Shown here: positions 26,497 through 34,931 of the stretch, piece by piece
Numbering within the stretch: position 1 is the first letter of the stretch
Layout of the letters: each line of letters begins with the position of its first letter
Assembly: GCF_023701525.1 (NCBI RefSeq)
Contig: NZ_JAMQAW010000007.1
Location: 190,274-254,273 of the forward strand
Direction: 5' to 3'
DNA length: 64,000 bases
DNA from: Streptomyces albipurpureus
Lineage (GTDB): Bacteria; Actinomycetota; Actinomycetes; Streptomycetales; Streptomycetaceae
The notes under the pieces: generated by a model
The model's input: only the letters and a program-made list of their open reading frames with translations
Database searches by the model: none
Told to the model about the DNA's origin: nothing
Translations under genes and position numbers: made by a program

Positions 26497-26763
26497 CTAC
26501 TTCCCTTCGCGCTTGTAGCGCCAGTAGAGCAAGGCGAATGACACCATCATCACCAGAATTCCCAGGACGATTGTGGCGACCGGGTTGTCTTCGAAACCTA
26601 TGCCTACTCGTGCGAGGGAGACTTGACACAACCTTTCAGAGCCATGCTCCCGGACGAACGGTAAGCCGGAGGTGGAGACCTGCGGCGGCACGCGGTGCTC
26701 GCTGACCAGCCTTTCGGCACCGTCGATGTAGCCGAGAGCGGTGTACCCGAGGTCGATCTCCAA
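26497..26763 (-). CDS. Putative C-terminal membrane-anchored fragment
   Basis: An 88-residue frame with a soluble part (GYTALGYIDGAERLVSEHRV, FVREHGSERLCQVSLARVG) and one clear C-terminal transmembrane helix (ATIVLGILVMMVSFALLYW) followed by basic residues. It looks like the end of a larger surface protein. Upstream minus-strand frames (26764-27050) hold further hydrophobic but disrupted segments, so this is probably the tail of a decayed gene rather than a complete small protein. Confidence 0.4.
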   Translation of the reverse strand: MEIDLGYTALGYIDGAERLVSEHRVPPQVSTSGLPFVREHGSERLCQVSLARVGIGFEDNPVATIVLGILVMMVSFALLYWRYKREGK

Positions 26764-27448
26764 GCCGGCTCACCACCTGGTCCAGCGAGTCCCATCACAG
26801 CCCCGGCCCCACCCGTCCCTCTTCTCAGGCTTCCCACGGCCTCGGTCTCCCCTACAGGATTTCCCGGTGCGATGGATTCGACGCTCAGGCCAGTGCCCAT
26901 GGCGTCCGCTCCGATCGCCACTCGGAACGGATTCCGAAGCCAGTGCCGCAGGGGCGACCACGGTTCCGACCAGACCGAACCCCTCGCCGAACGAGAGCAG
27001 CCCAGTGGATTCGACGCGGTCGACGGGGTTGCTTCGGCGTAGCTGCGGCACGGTAGCGGTGGTGGGCGCACCCGCTGCACACCGCGGGGGCTGGAGTCGT
27101 AGGTACCGATCTTCGGTTCGGTGGCGTCGGCGAGCCCGGCGCCGCCGCCGATGCCCTCGGTGAGGTAGTAGGGAGCACCGCTGGTGTTCATGGAGTCGCG
27201 GATGCCCCCGAGTTCCCGTTTGAATCCTCGGTCCACGCCCCCGGTACTGGTGGCGGAGAGCCCGGGGCCGTTGTGGGAGAGGGCTTTGTCGAGCCGGATG
27301 GGTTCGCTCTGGTCGGTGGAGTGCTTGGCTCGCTCGGACCCGCTGGAACCGCGCTGACTGTTCGCCAGCTCGGTGAGACCCCGTGCGATGGTGCTGGGGT
27401 GGGTGCCCATCGCCTTGATCCGGTTGTGGCCGATACAGCCGACGCGCA
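26764..27448. other. Decayed coding region, minus strand
   Basis: Pieces such as STGLLSFGEGFGLVGTVVA and GGIRDSMNTSGAPYYLTEGI look coding in different minus-strand frames, with no continuous gene. They probably belong to the same broken surface-protein gene as 26497-26763. Confidence 0.35.
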
Positions 27449-28440
27449 CTACGCCGGTTTCCGGTACCGGCTGATGCGGGGGACGTTCACCACCAGCGCT
27501 CTGTCAGCGGTGCCGTACGACCAGCAGACCTGTTTCACCGTGTCGGGCCGGGGCGAGGAGTCCGGCGAGGGGGCGAGTCGACCGAGCCGGAAACCATCAC
27601 CACCGGTCAGCCAGTAGATGGCGTTCATCGCCGCGCGAACCGGGGCCGCGCCGTACCTGATGTGACGCCAGAGACTGCCGTTGTTCGTGTAGTTCATCCG
27701 GTGGGTCCCCGTGCGCTGCGTCCGGAGTTCGCTGTGATCCAGTCGCTCAGACATCGCGTAGCGCACCAGGTGCTGGGCACCGCTCCCCGCGGGTGTTGCC
27801 GTGTTCACGTTGGCCACATAGTCGAAGTGGGAGCCGATCAGCTCCAGTCCGTGCCCCCCTCTCCCTGCGGCAGAGTCGGTCCGAGCCAAGCCAGGAAGGG
27901 AGAGGACGGGCGCATGTCCTGGCGCTGCTGGCCGTGGACGTCGCCACAGAAGTAGGTGAGGAGTCCGCCACGGTGGGGCGTACCAAGCGTCACAACATCC
28001 TCCACGTACAGCTTGGGAGGAAAGCCCTCCTCGCCGCGCTGGGTTCCGGCCAGGGCCGCGCGCGATGAGTCCGCCCATCGAGTGGGATTTCACATCGACG
28101 CTCTTGCCCTTCGATGTGTACCGGCGGTGGGTGTCCCAGGCGAGCTGCATCCCCAGGTACTTGATGGAGGTGTCCGCGTCACCGTCCCTCGCGATGTTGA
28201 TGGTGCAGCCCCAGCCGAAGGCGGTGGCATAGAAGCCCACCTTGACGAACTTCCCGGTCCAGCCCCAGCCGAAGGCGGTGGCATTCCCCTGGCCACACAC
28301 CAGACGAACGGTGTCGTCAAGGCGTATGACCTACCGCCGCCACCTGCCCACACCTGAGGCACAGCCCCGGCCGCGCGCACCCCGAACTCTGACAACGTGC
28401 AAGTGGTGACGCTCACCGGTACGGCCGAGATCTACGTGCC
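27449..28440 (-). pseudogene. Secreted lipase/esterase-like alpha/beta hydrolase, frameshifted
   Basis: The minus strand carries WGWTGKFVKVGFY, then the nucleophile elbow VDVKSHSMGGLIAR (GHSMGG family, here S-H-S-M-G-G). A frameshift follows into LTYFCGDVHGQQRQDMRPSS and PFLAWLG, then a return to LIGSHFDYVANVNTATPAGS, HLVRYAMSERLDHSEL and YTNNGSLWRHIRYGAAPVRA. This is the order of a Streptomyces secreted hydrolase whose normal end is ...AAMNALYW. At least two frameshifts, and a duplicated 18-codon unit near the front, show it is dead. Confidence 0.65.
28206..28284. repeat. 25-bp direct repeat, period 54
   Basis: The same 25 bases occur at 28206-28230 and 28260-28284. The 54-base period equals 18 codons, so the peptide ATAFGWG is repeated in the decayed hydrolase. 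It is probably a recent tandem duplication. Confidence 0.8.
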
Positions 28441-28513
28441 CTATACACCGGGTATCTGCTGAACTGTTGGTGCTTCGGTGCTACGGTGGCTGAGAGGTGC
28501 TACCAGAGCACCC

Positions 28514-28554
28514 GCCGACGAGGGTGGCCGTACCGGTTCCGCGTAAAGACGGCC
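28514..28554 (+). promoter_or_regulatory. Guanidine-III (ykkC-III) riboswitch
   Basis: The 41 bases match the guanidine-III aptamer element by element. P1 is GCCG (28514-28517) with CGGT (28534-28537), closed by one G-U pair. The conserved ACGAGG is at 28518-28523. P2 is GGCCGT (28526-28531) with ACGGCC (28549-28554), with the conserved GTAC beside P1 and AAG before the second P2 arm. The Thermobifida fusca aptamer has the same order. The aptamer ends 5 bases before the GGAGG site (28560-28564) of the ATG at 28570, so control of translation start is likely. A separate 6-bp hairpin (28496-28512) lies just upstream. Confidence 0.88.
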
Positions 28555-28569
28555 TCGTTGGAGGCTGAA

Positions 28570-29853
28570 ATGCCGAAAACGCCCAAGCCCCACAAGCAGA
28601 AAATCAGCAAGCCGTCATCGGGGAATGACTCGCGCCATGATGGCCAGGGCGAGTCCCCCGGCTCTGGCCCCGGCCATTCACACTCCCACTCACACAGCCA
28701 CTCGCACAGCGACGCCTTCGCCACGAAGGAAGGCAAGTGGGCGCAGGATGCCGAAGAGCGGATTTCACTGTTCCGTCATGACGAGGAAATCGAGCGGGGT
28801 CTCGCATTCGGATTGCCCGGATCACCGACGCTCGTCGACAAGACGATTCCCACGTTCTCTCGCGGGGAACTGCCGCACTTCGCCGGCGAGCGGGGAACCT
28901 TCCTCAAGACCCCATTCCTGGAGGACGTCAACCAGGTCGAGGACGCCGAGGTTGCGGTGTTCGGGGCGCCTCTCGACTCCGGTGCCACGTACCGGCCCGG
29001 AGCCCGATTTGGACCGCAGGGAATTCGACGGTCGACGAACCTGTTCGGCACCTACTGCTTTGAACTGGGTGTCGATCTGCGCGAACAGCTGAACATCGTC
29101 GACATCGGGGATGTGTTCACCATCCCGGGTAATCTGGAGAAGTCGTTCGACCAGATCAGCCAGGCGATGGCGCATGTGTACCAGCGCGGAGTCTTCCCGG
29201 TCATCCTGGGCGGCGACCATTCCATCGGATACCCGACGATCCGGGGAATGGCGCCGTACGTCGACGGCAACATCGGCATCATCCACTTCGACCGGCACGT
29301 GGACACCCAGGAGACCGACCTGGATGAGCGAATGCACACCACGCCATGGTTCCACGCGACGAACATCAAGAATGCTCCTGCGACGAACCTGGTCCAAATC
29401 GGCATCGGTGGCTGGCAGTCACCACGAGCCGGAGTCAAGGTCGGGCGTGAGCGAGGCACCACCATCATCACGGTGGGGGATGTCGAACGGGTCGGTATCG
29501 AAAGGGTCGCGGAAATCGCGCTCGAAATGGCGTGGAAGGGCGCCAAGGCGGTCTACCTTTCCTTCGACATCGACGTCATCGACGCGGGCTTCGTACCCGG
29601 GACCGGCTGGCCTGAGCCAGGCGGTCTGCTGCCAAGGGAAGCTCTGAACCTCATCAGAATGATTTCGGCCCCCGGCCTCGCCGGACTGGAAGTCGTTGAA
29701 TGCGCTCCTCCCTACGACTGGGCGGAACAGACGGCGCTGCTCAGTTCGCGCGTAATCCTGGATTCCCTCGCGATCCTGGTCAGGGAAGGCCACCTCGGCA
29801 AGAAGGCGGCACTGAACGACCGGCACGCCTGGGGCCCGAGAGCCGCAGTCTGA
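28570..29853 (+). CDS. gdmH: Arginase-family hydrolase, probable Ni-dependent guanidine hydrolase (guanidinase)
   Basis: 427 residues; ATG 28570 is fixed by the GGAGG site and the riboswitch just upstream (an earlier in-frame GTG would lie in the aptamer). The ureohydrolase core has metal ligands in GGDHSIGYP (His217), HFDRHVDTQ (Asp241, His243, Asp245) and SFDIDVIDAGFVPGTG (Asp333, Asp335). Agmatinases usually have HFDAHxDT; the Arg here is a difference. The N-terminal 120 residues are an extension with six HS dipeptides (residues 36-47), a likely nickel-binding tract. Family enzymes controlled by guanidine riboswitches cleave guanidine to urea and ammonia. Agmatinase remains the alternative. 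Confidence 0.82.
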   Translation: MPKTPKPHKQKISKPSSGNDSRHDGQGESPGSGPGHSHSHSHSHSHSDAFATKEGKWAQDAEERISLFRHDEEIERGLAFGLPGSPTLVDKTIPTFSRGELPHFAGERGTFLKTPFLEDVNQVEDAEVAVFGAPLDSGATYRPGARFGPQGIRRSTNLFGTYCFELGVDLREQLNIVDIGDVFTIPGNLEKSFDQISQAMAHVYQRGVFPVILGGDHSIGYPTIRGMAPYVDGNIGIIHFDRHVDTQETDLDERMHTTPWFHATNIKNAPATNLVQIGIGGWQSPRAGVKVGRERGTTIITVGDVERVGIERVAEIALEMAWKGAKAVYLSFDIDVIDAGFVPGTGWPEPGGLLPREALNLIRMISAPGLAGLEVVECAPPYDWAEQTALLSSRVILDSLAILVREGHLGKKAALNDRHAWGPRAAV

Positions 29854-30378
29854 GGCGGCGCCCGCCAAGAGGCGCGACGGCTCTGGCCAACGGACGGAGC
29901 CTCCTGCTCAGACGGCAGGGCGGACGCAGCCCGGAATGCGGTGGCTCCCTGCTGCACGCCCACCATCAGCCGCAGTCTCCCGAGGAGTGGGGGCAATGGC
30001 TGACGACGGTCAAGAGCGGGATCCGCCGCCGGCGGATTGCCGTTCGCGGAGTAGAGCTGGAGAACCGACGCATTGTTCATGCCTCCTGCCTGCCCCGAGA
30101 AGAACGGAAGCGGCAGCCAGCGCCCACATGGAGAGCCCCTTATCCCAACCTGTATCGCCAGGAGGACTTGCTTGAGCCGCTTGCGGTGAGGCCGGGGTGC
30201 GACACGAGGTCGCACGGGTTGAGTGAGCTTCACCGAAGGAGGTTCGGCAGATGCGGGTGGAACCGGGTGTGAAGTGCCCCTGACCGGCCTTGGGCTGGGG
30301 TAAGTCCCTTCGGTCGGTCAGGGGCTCATCATGTACGTGGGCCACGGGAGTTCCGTCCGGCCGGGCGGTCACCGGTTC
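29854..30378. other. Intergenic region between converging genes
   Basis: No gene with recognisable content is seen. The hairpin at 30276-30325 lies here. Confidence 0.5.
30276..30325. terminator. 11-bp stem with large loop between converging genes
   Basis: Arms 30276-30286 and 30315-30325 pair perfectly (GCCCCTGACCG with CGGTCAGGGGC), with a 28-base loop that has its own GGG/CCC pairing. Located 54 bases past the beta-helix gene stop, it is probably a terminator for that gene. Confidence 0.5.
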
Positions 30379-31650
30379 TCAGGGGGTGCAGACAACGCCT
30401 GTGCACTGGCCGGGTTTGGCGTTGTCGCTGGCCAGGTTGGCTCCGCCGTCGACGTTGCCCGGGTCGGCGAAGATGCCCCAGCTGTCGTTGCCGCGGGCAG
30501 TGTTGCCCTGGATGGTGTGGACCGCCTTCGAGACGGCGATGCCGTCACCCTGGTTGGCGTTGGCGGTGTTGCGAACCAGCCGGTTGCCGGCCCCGGGCGC
30601 CGCGTCTCCGACGACGTAGATGCCCCGTGAGCTGTTGCGGTTGGCCTGGTTGAGTTCGAGGTGGTTGTTGAGTGATTGGGCCAGACTGATGCCGTCCCCG
30701 GTGGTGTCGTTCGCGGAGTTGGACTGGATCAGGTTGTTGTCGGAGTCGCTCAGTTCGATGCCGCCGGGATTTCCGCTGACGTCGTTGCCGGTGATCGTGC
30801 TGCCGTGGGACGACTGAAGGGCGATTCCGCTGTCACCGCTGCCCTGGAGGGTATTGGAGAGAATGCGGTTGCCGGTGGAGCCGGAGACCGTCAGTCCGGC
30901 GTCCGCGTTCTGGGCGGACGAGTTGCTCTGGACGAGATTGTCGTTCGAGCCGAGTTGCAGGATGATCGCGGCGTCGCCGCTGGTGCCGACGGTGTTGGTC
31001 AGCAGGGTGTTGCCGCTGGAGCCTTCCAGGACCAGGCCGGCGTCTCCGCTGCCGGTGATCTGATTGGCTTCGAGTCGGTTGTCCGCGGAGTTCTGAACGA
31101 AGACACCCTCGCCCTGGTTGGCGCTGATGGTGTTGTCGGCGAGCACATTGCCGCTCGACCCGCCGGCTATGGTGACGCCTCTCTGGGACTGTCGGTCGAT
31201 GAGGTTGTTGCGTACCCGGTTGTTGCTGTCGGCGTTGTTGAGCTCGATGCCGGAGAACTCGTTGTGCCGGACGGTGAGTTTCTCGACGATGTTGCCTGAC
31301 GTGCCGGGGTTGAGTTGGACTCCGTGGTCGAACTCCTGCACATAGGCGGAAGTGCCGCTGTTGGTGACGACAACATCGCCGAACCCGTTGTTGCGGATCC
31401 CGGCGCCCAGGCCGACGCCGTCTACGGTGTGTCCGTTGAGGTCGATGGTGATTCCACTGCTGCCGACTACCAGACCGTCACCCGGACAGTTGAGCAGGTC
31501 GGCATCGAGAACGACGCTGGTCGTGACGGTCTGGCCGCAGGAGAGATGTGCGGCGTGTGCCGTCTGCGCGGGCATCGACACGCTGATGAGAGCGGTGGCC
31601 CCCACCGCTGCGAACCACCCTGAAGACAGCGTCCTGGAAAAGCGAATCAT
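30379..31650 (-). CDS. Secreted right-handed parallel beta-helix (NosD/pectate-lyase-like) protein
   Basis: 423 residues with a good AAGGAG site before ATG 31650. The signal peptide ends near AQTAHAAH. The rest is a long run of beta-helix coils of about 22-24 residues rich in Asn, Gly and Ser, for example GSSGNVLADNTISANQGEGV, NRLEANQITGSGDAGLVLEG and NRILSNTLQGSGDSGIALQS. The start LSCGQTVTTSVVL and end PGQCTGVVC each hold Cys residues, probably forming end-cap disulfides. Such proteins bind or cut polysaccharides or act as surface structures; no catalytic residues can be named. Confidence 0.85.
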   Translation of the reverse strand: MIRFSRTLSSGWFAAVGATALISVSMPAQTAHAAHLSCGQTVTTSVVLDADLLNCPGDGLVVGSSGITIDLNGHTVDGVGLGAGIRNNGFGDVVVTNSGTSAYVQEFDHGVQLNPGTSGNIVEKLTVRHNEFSGIELNNADSNNRVRNNLIDRQSQRGVTIAGGSSGNVLADNTISANQGEGVFVQNSADNRLEANQITGSGDAGLVLEGSSGNTLLTNTVGTSGDAAIILQLGSNDNLVQSNSSAQNADAGLTVSGSTGNRILSNTLQGSGDSGIALQSSHGSTITGNDVSGNPGGIELSDSDNNLIQSNSANDTTGDGISLAQSLNNHLELNQANRNSSRGIYVVGDAAPGAGNRLVRNTANANQGDGIAVSKAVHTIQGNTARGNDSWGIFADPGNVDGGANLASDNAKPGQCTGVVCTP

Positions 31651-31793
31651 GCCGAGACTCCTTCTGCTATGATCATCCGGGATTGGCCTGACATGTAGGG
31701 CACTGACCGAACCGTTGAGGGTCTACGCTGAGGCGTACGGTCGCCCCCGCACAGCGTCAAGCGAAGGCATGCTGAAGGCGATTAAGCATTAAA

Positions 31794-31835
31794 GAATGAC
31801 CTAAAACGGACCAAGATTGACTGAATAGGTCATTC
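31794..31835. repeat. 10-bp perfect inverted repeat, 22-bp spacer
   Basis: GAATGACCTA (31794-31803) and TAGGTCATTC (31826-31835) flank an AT-rich spacer. It lies about 145 bases upstream of the beta-helix gene and at the edge of the Tn3 remnant, so it could be a regulatory site or a transposon-end relic. Confidence 0.45.
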
Positions 31836-32280
31836 GCCGCGTGGCTCTCGGTCCGGCCCAGAGCATCCTGGACGAAGTGCCCGCGACTTCACCCGGGTGG
31901 CGCCCCGCTTGGAAGAGTTCTCCGCGAACACCTCCCGCCGCCGCATCCGGTGCAGCTGCTCCAGCGCACAGAACGCGTACGCCTGCGAGTCCACCGTGCC
32001 CGAATCCAGGTGCGACGCGGACAGCACCGGCCGCCACCAGGAGCCGGCGGGCAGCCCGGTGTCGACCTCGGCAGGGCCGACCTTCTTGCGTCCCATGAGG
32101 TCCGGCAGCGACTTCAAGGCGGTGCGGACGGGCAGGCCCTCCGGGGTGGTCCCGAAGTCGACCACCGTCACCAGGAGCATCAAGAACGGTCACACGGTGC
32201 CGAACCGGGTGACGAGCCGATTCCGCCATGCCTCGCCCTGGTTCGTCTCTGTCTCGGCGGACCTGACGGACACCCACTTC
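31830..32280 (-). pseudogene. Tn3-family transposase, internal fragment
   Basis: The minus strand reads LVTRFGTV, then after a frameshift LLVTVVDFGTTPEGLPVRTA, LPDLMGRKKVGPAEVDTGLP, GSWWRPVLSASHLDSGTVDS and AYAFCALEQLHRMRRREVFA. This is the middle region of actinobacterial Tn3 transposases (LMGRKKVxPAEIDTxLLxGSWRRLV, YTFCVLEHxHRMLRRREVFAKNSSK). The ends are gone. It is the counterpart, in opposite orientation, of the Tn3 C-terminal fragment at 63.2 kb. Confidence 0.7.
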
Positions 32281-32760
32281 ACCCCATCGCCGTAGACAGA
32301 CGGGGAAGAGGCGCTCACGGAACTGGCGGACCTCGACACAAGCGCTTCTCCACCCCTGCCAGCGCGAAGTCGCGCAGACGCTCGAACGTCGAAGTGCTCA
32401 ACCCGGTCCTCGCGAACAACAACTTCACCCGGGCGGCGAAGCCCTCGATAGTGTCGTGCGGCGGCAGGCGCAGAGGCGGATCGTCGCGGTTCTCGGGCCG
32501 GCTCTCCACCGCCGGATCTCCACCGGTGACCTCCTGCTCCTGAAGCGGCTTTGTCTAGCGAGCTCCGGGTGGTGCGCATGGTCACCCCAGGGGCGCGGAG
32601 ACAAGGCGAACGGTGCGGATGCACCCCGCGAAGAGCACCAGTTCCGGTAGGCGGCACCCCGTCAGGTACGGGGCTCTCGGCATCCGGAGCCGCCCGGCGG
32701 CGTCTTCGCCGAGTCGGCCGACCACGGACTCGGCCGGTCCCGGGGCGGGCTGACCAGCAG
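32281..32760. other. Mobile-element debris, not identified
   Basis: A minus-strand piece (HDTIEGFAARVKLLFARTGL, about 32390-32450) looks coding, and another minus-strand frame reads LTGCRLPELVLFAGCIRTVR (about 32600-32660). Neither has a start, and no family is certain. Confidence 0.35.
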
Positions 32761-32769
32761 GATTCAACT

Positions 32770-33190
32770 TGCCGTCGAACAGGGCCAGAAGCCACTGCCC
32801 GTCGTGATCACGGCCGGGCAGCGGGGATTCCCCGCAGTTCGAGCCGGTCCTGGAAGCGATCCGGGTCCCCCGGCTCAGACTCGGTCGGCCGCGCGAACGC
32901 CCGGACCGGTTTCGTGCGGACAAGGCATACGATTCCCGAAAGAACCGCGCCTACCTGAGCAGGCGCGGAATCACGGCCACAATCCCAGTCCCCGACGGAT
33001 CGGGTCCGCAACCGCCGGAGACTGGGCTCCAAGGGTGGTCGGCCACCGAAGTTCGACAAGGCCGACGACAAAGAGCGTCACGCGGTCGAATGCGCCATTA
33101 ACCGACTCAGAAGACACCGGGCCGTCGCCACGAGAGACGACGAACTCTCCGTTCGCCACGAAGCGCCCGTACTGGTCGCGCCATCAAGAG
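32770..33190 (+). pseudogene. IS5-family transposase, frameshifted C-terminal part
   Basis: Read across plus-strand frames, the segment gives EQGQKPLPVVITAGQRG, PQFEPVLEAIRVPRL, RPDRFRADKAYDSRKNRAYL and SRRGITATIPVP, then a shifted KFDKADDKERHAVECAINRL. This is the catalytic core and C-terminus of IS5-family transposases (QKPLxxVxTxGQxGD, the D of ADKAYDS, the E of VERxINRLK). Several frameshifts make it non-functional. Confidence 0.7.
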
Positions 33191-33222
33191 TGGTTGTGAC
33201 CGGCCCGATCGCAACGCTCCCT

Positions 33223-33555
33223 TCAGACCAGTTGCACCCTGCGGTCCAGAACGGCCGAGTGAATGCCCACGGACGTGTCCCGCATGTAGGCCGCCCGCAG
33301 TCCGTGCGCCCTCTGGTACTCCTCGGTCGCAAGAGCCTCGCGCATCTTCTCCTCCGACTCGAAGCCGATCCGCACGATCGCGTCGATCGGCTCCTCCTCT
33401 CCGTCCGCCGCGAGATCTGCCAGGTAGTACTGCACATACTCCTTCACCTGGGGAAGCGCCACATAGGTCGGCCCGTACTCCAGTTCCATGAACCGGCGGA
33501 AGTCCTCCGTGGACACCTCGGGACGCTTCCTGATCACCGTCATCAGCCTCAGCAT
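33223..33555 (-). CDS. EthD-domain protein
   Basis: 110 residues. It opens MLRLMTVIRKRPEVSTEDFR, the typical EthD ferredoxin-like start (strand, then P-x-x-S-x-E-x-F helix), and ends in the final strand near AAYMRDTSVGIHSAVLD. EthD-like proteins are small dimeric helpers or tautomerase-like enzymes in degradation and polyketide pathways; no substrate is indicated here. A strong AGGAGAGGGG site precedes ATG 33555. It is divergent from the TetR gene, with a palindrome between the two starts. Confidence 0.85.
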   Translation of the reverse strand: MLRLMTVIRKRPEVSTEDFRRFMELEYGPTYVALPQVKEYVQYYLADLAADGEEEPIDAIVRIGFESEEKMREALATEEYQRAHGLRAAYMRDTSVGIHSAVLDRRVQLV

Positions 33556-33571
33556 GCCGCCACCCCTCTCC

Positions 33572-33612
33572 TGAACACCTGTTCATTGCAAGTTACCATG
33601 AACGGGTGTTCA
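33572..33612. promoter_or_regulatory. Putative TetR operator
   Basis: Two 15-base arms, 33572-33586 (TGAACACCTGTTCAT) and 33598-33612 (ATGAACGGGTGTTCA), are inverted with one mismatch and an 11-base spacer. The right arm covers the regulator's start codon region, and the left arm lies 17 bases from the EthD start. This fits a repressor controlling both genes. Confidence 0.65.
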
Positions 33613-34217
33613 ATGAATCGGTGACCAAGGAAGACAACCGCGACCTGCGCTCCGAACTCGTATCCGCCGCCATCGCCATGCTGGCGGAGCCTCAGGCGGT
33701 GGCCGTTCCGTCACTGCGCTCGATCGCCCGGACCTGCGGGGTGGCCCCCTCAGCGGTGTACTGGCACTTCCCCTCCGAGGCGGACCTGCGCTCAGCGGTA
33801 CTCGACGCCGAATACGCCTCACTGATCGAAACAGTCGAGTCGGCCCTCGACGCCGCAGACGACGTTGACGACCATCTGTTCGTCGCCGGCGACGCCTACA
33901 TCGCCTGGGGCACAGCGCACCCGGGCGCGTACCAGCTCCTGTTCGAGAGCAATGACGCGCTGCCGGAGACCAGAGCCGCGCACGGCCCCCGTCTCCAGGC
34001 TCGCATCGTCGAACTCGCACGGCTCGTCGACCCGGACGCCCCCTTCGCCTCCGCACTCCTGCTGTGGTCGGCATGGCACGGTGTCGTCTCCCTGCGGCTC
34101 CACAAAACCGAGTGGGACTGGGGCATGACCCCGCAGGAGGCGAATCGCCGACTGGTCCAGGCATTGGCGACCAAGAGGGCCAACACCGCCGATGCGGATG
34201 CCCCAACCGCTCTCTAG
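33606..34217 (+). CDS. TetR/AcrR-family transcriptional repressor
   Basis: About 203 residues. The N-terminal HTH is seen as LRSELVSAAIAMLAE followed by SLRSIARTCGVAPSAVYWHF and PSEADL. The C-terminal ligand domain (TetR_C type, LLWSAWHGVVSLRLHKTEWD) resembles the group with WHG...R..G in helix 8. The start may be GTG 33606 or GTG 33621; the former lies inside the operator arm, which would suggest a leaderless transcript. It likely represses itself and the divergent EthD gene. Confidence 0.88.
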   Translation: MFNESVTKEDNRDLRSELVSAAIAMLAEPQAVAVPSLRSIARTCGVAPSAVYWHFPSEADLRSAVLDAEYASLIETVESALDAADDVDDHLFVAGDAYIAWGTAHPGAYQLLFESNDALPETRAAHGPRLQARIVELARLVDPDAPFASALLLWSAWHGVVSLRLHKTEWDWGMTPQEANRRLVQALATKRANTADADAPTAL

Positions 34218-34445
34218 GAAGCGGCCTTGCCAGTCGCAGCAATCAACGAGTCGCCGTGACCAGCACTTTCGCAACAGGCCCTAGATGCGACAGGTCAACC
34301 TCGCCCCGGCCCCAGGAGTGCCCCGCCGTATGCCGCGCGCAAATCACGCAATGCGTCGTCCCTTGGCCAATAGTTGCGTTGCCGGTAGCGTCCTATTGTC
34401 CCAACTAGTGTCCGTAGAACGGAAGTTGCCCGGACCGTGTGCGTG

Positions 34446-34469
34446 TTGACCCGGCACGAGCCGGGTCAA
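34446..34469 (+). promoter_or_regulatory. 10-bp hairpin just upstream of the ribosome binding site
   Basis: TTGACCCGGC (34446-34455) and GCCGGGTCAA (34460-34469) pair perfectly around ACGA. The stem ends about 8 bases before the GGAGGA site of the gene at 34488. It may stabilise the leader mRNA, be an operator, or form an attenuating structure. Confidence 0.5.
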
Positions 34470-34487
34470 GTCCTACGAGGAGGAATC

Positions 34488-34931
34488 ATGAAACGAGCCA
34501 TCACCACCCTCGCTGCGACCCTGCTTGCGATCGGCGGGGCCGCCATGAACGCCACGCCGGCAGCTGCGGCCACCCCGACATGTAACACCGTCAAAGCCGC
34601 ACAGGGATACAACGGGTTCCTCATCCGAGTGCCGGCGTACTCGGCGACCGGTTCCATCACATGCGCGCTCGAGCAGGGCAACTCGGGCGCAGCAGTGCTG
34701 GAGCTTCAGAGAGCGCTGAACAAGTGCTTCTACAACGCCTACGGATCCAGTAAGACCTACTGGCCACTCGCAGAAGACGGCGACTTCGGCCCCAACACCA
34801 AGAAGGCACTGACCGAGGCACAGGACTACCACACCGACGTGCCTGCCGACATTGACGGAATGTACGGCCCGATCACCCGCAACATGCTGCTGTGGCGGTC
34901 GGCTACGCACAGCGGCTGCTGGTTCTTCTAG
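34488..34931 (+). CDS. Secreted peptidoglycan-binding-domain protein
   Basis: 147 residues with a GAGGAGGA site before ATG 34488. The signal peptide (MKRAITTLAATLLAIGG) is followed by a cut near PAAAATPT. The mature part holds a peptidoglycan-binding_1-like domain: GNSGAAVLELQRALNKCFYN, DGDFGPNTKKALTEAQDY, GMYGPITRNML. This is the expected G-x-G-VxxLQ...DGxFGPxT... order. Four Cys residues could form two disulfides. There is no catalytic domain, so it is a wall-binding accessory protein. Confidence 0.85.
   Translation: MKRAITTLAATLLAIGGAAMNATPAAAATPTCNTVKAAQGYNGFLIRVPAYSATGSITCALEQGNSGAAVLELQRALNKCFYNAYGSSKTYWPLAEDGDFGPNTKKALTEAQDYHTDVPADIDGMYGPITRNMLLWRSATHSGCWFF

Noticed and set aside
28490..28560. 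TPP riboswitch, suggested by a CTGAGAGG stretch at 28490
   Set aside because: The later TPP element (ACCTGAT and GGATAATGCC) is absent, while all guanidine-III elements are present.
28486..28569. Longer N-terminus for the arginase-family gene starting at GTG 28486
   Set aside because: The added codons lie within the guanidine-III riboswitch and its upstream hairpin, and GGAGG at 28560 fits ATG 28570.
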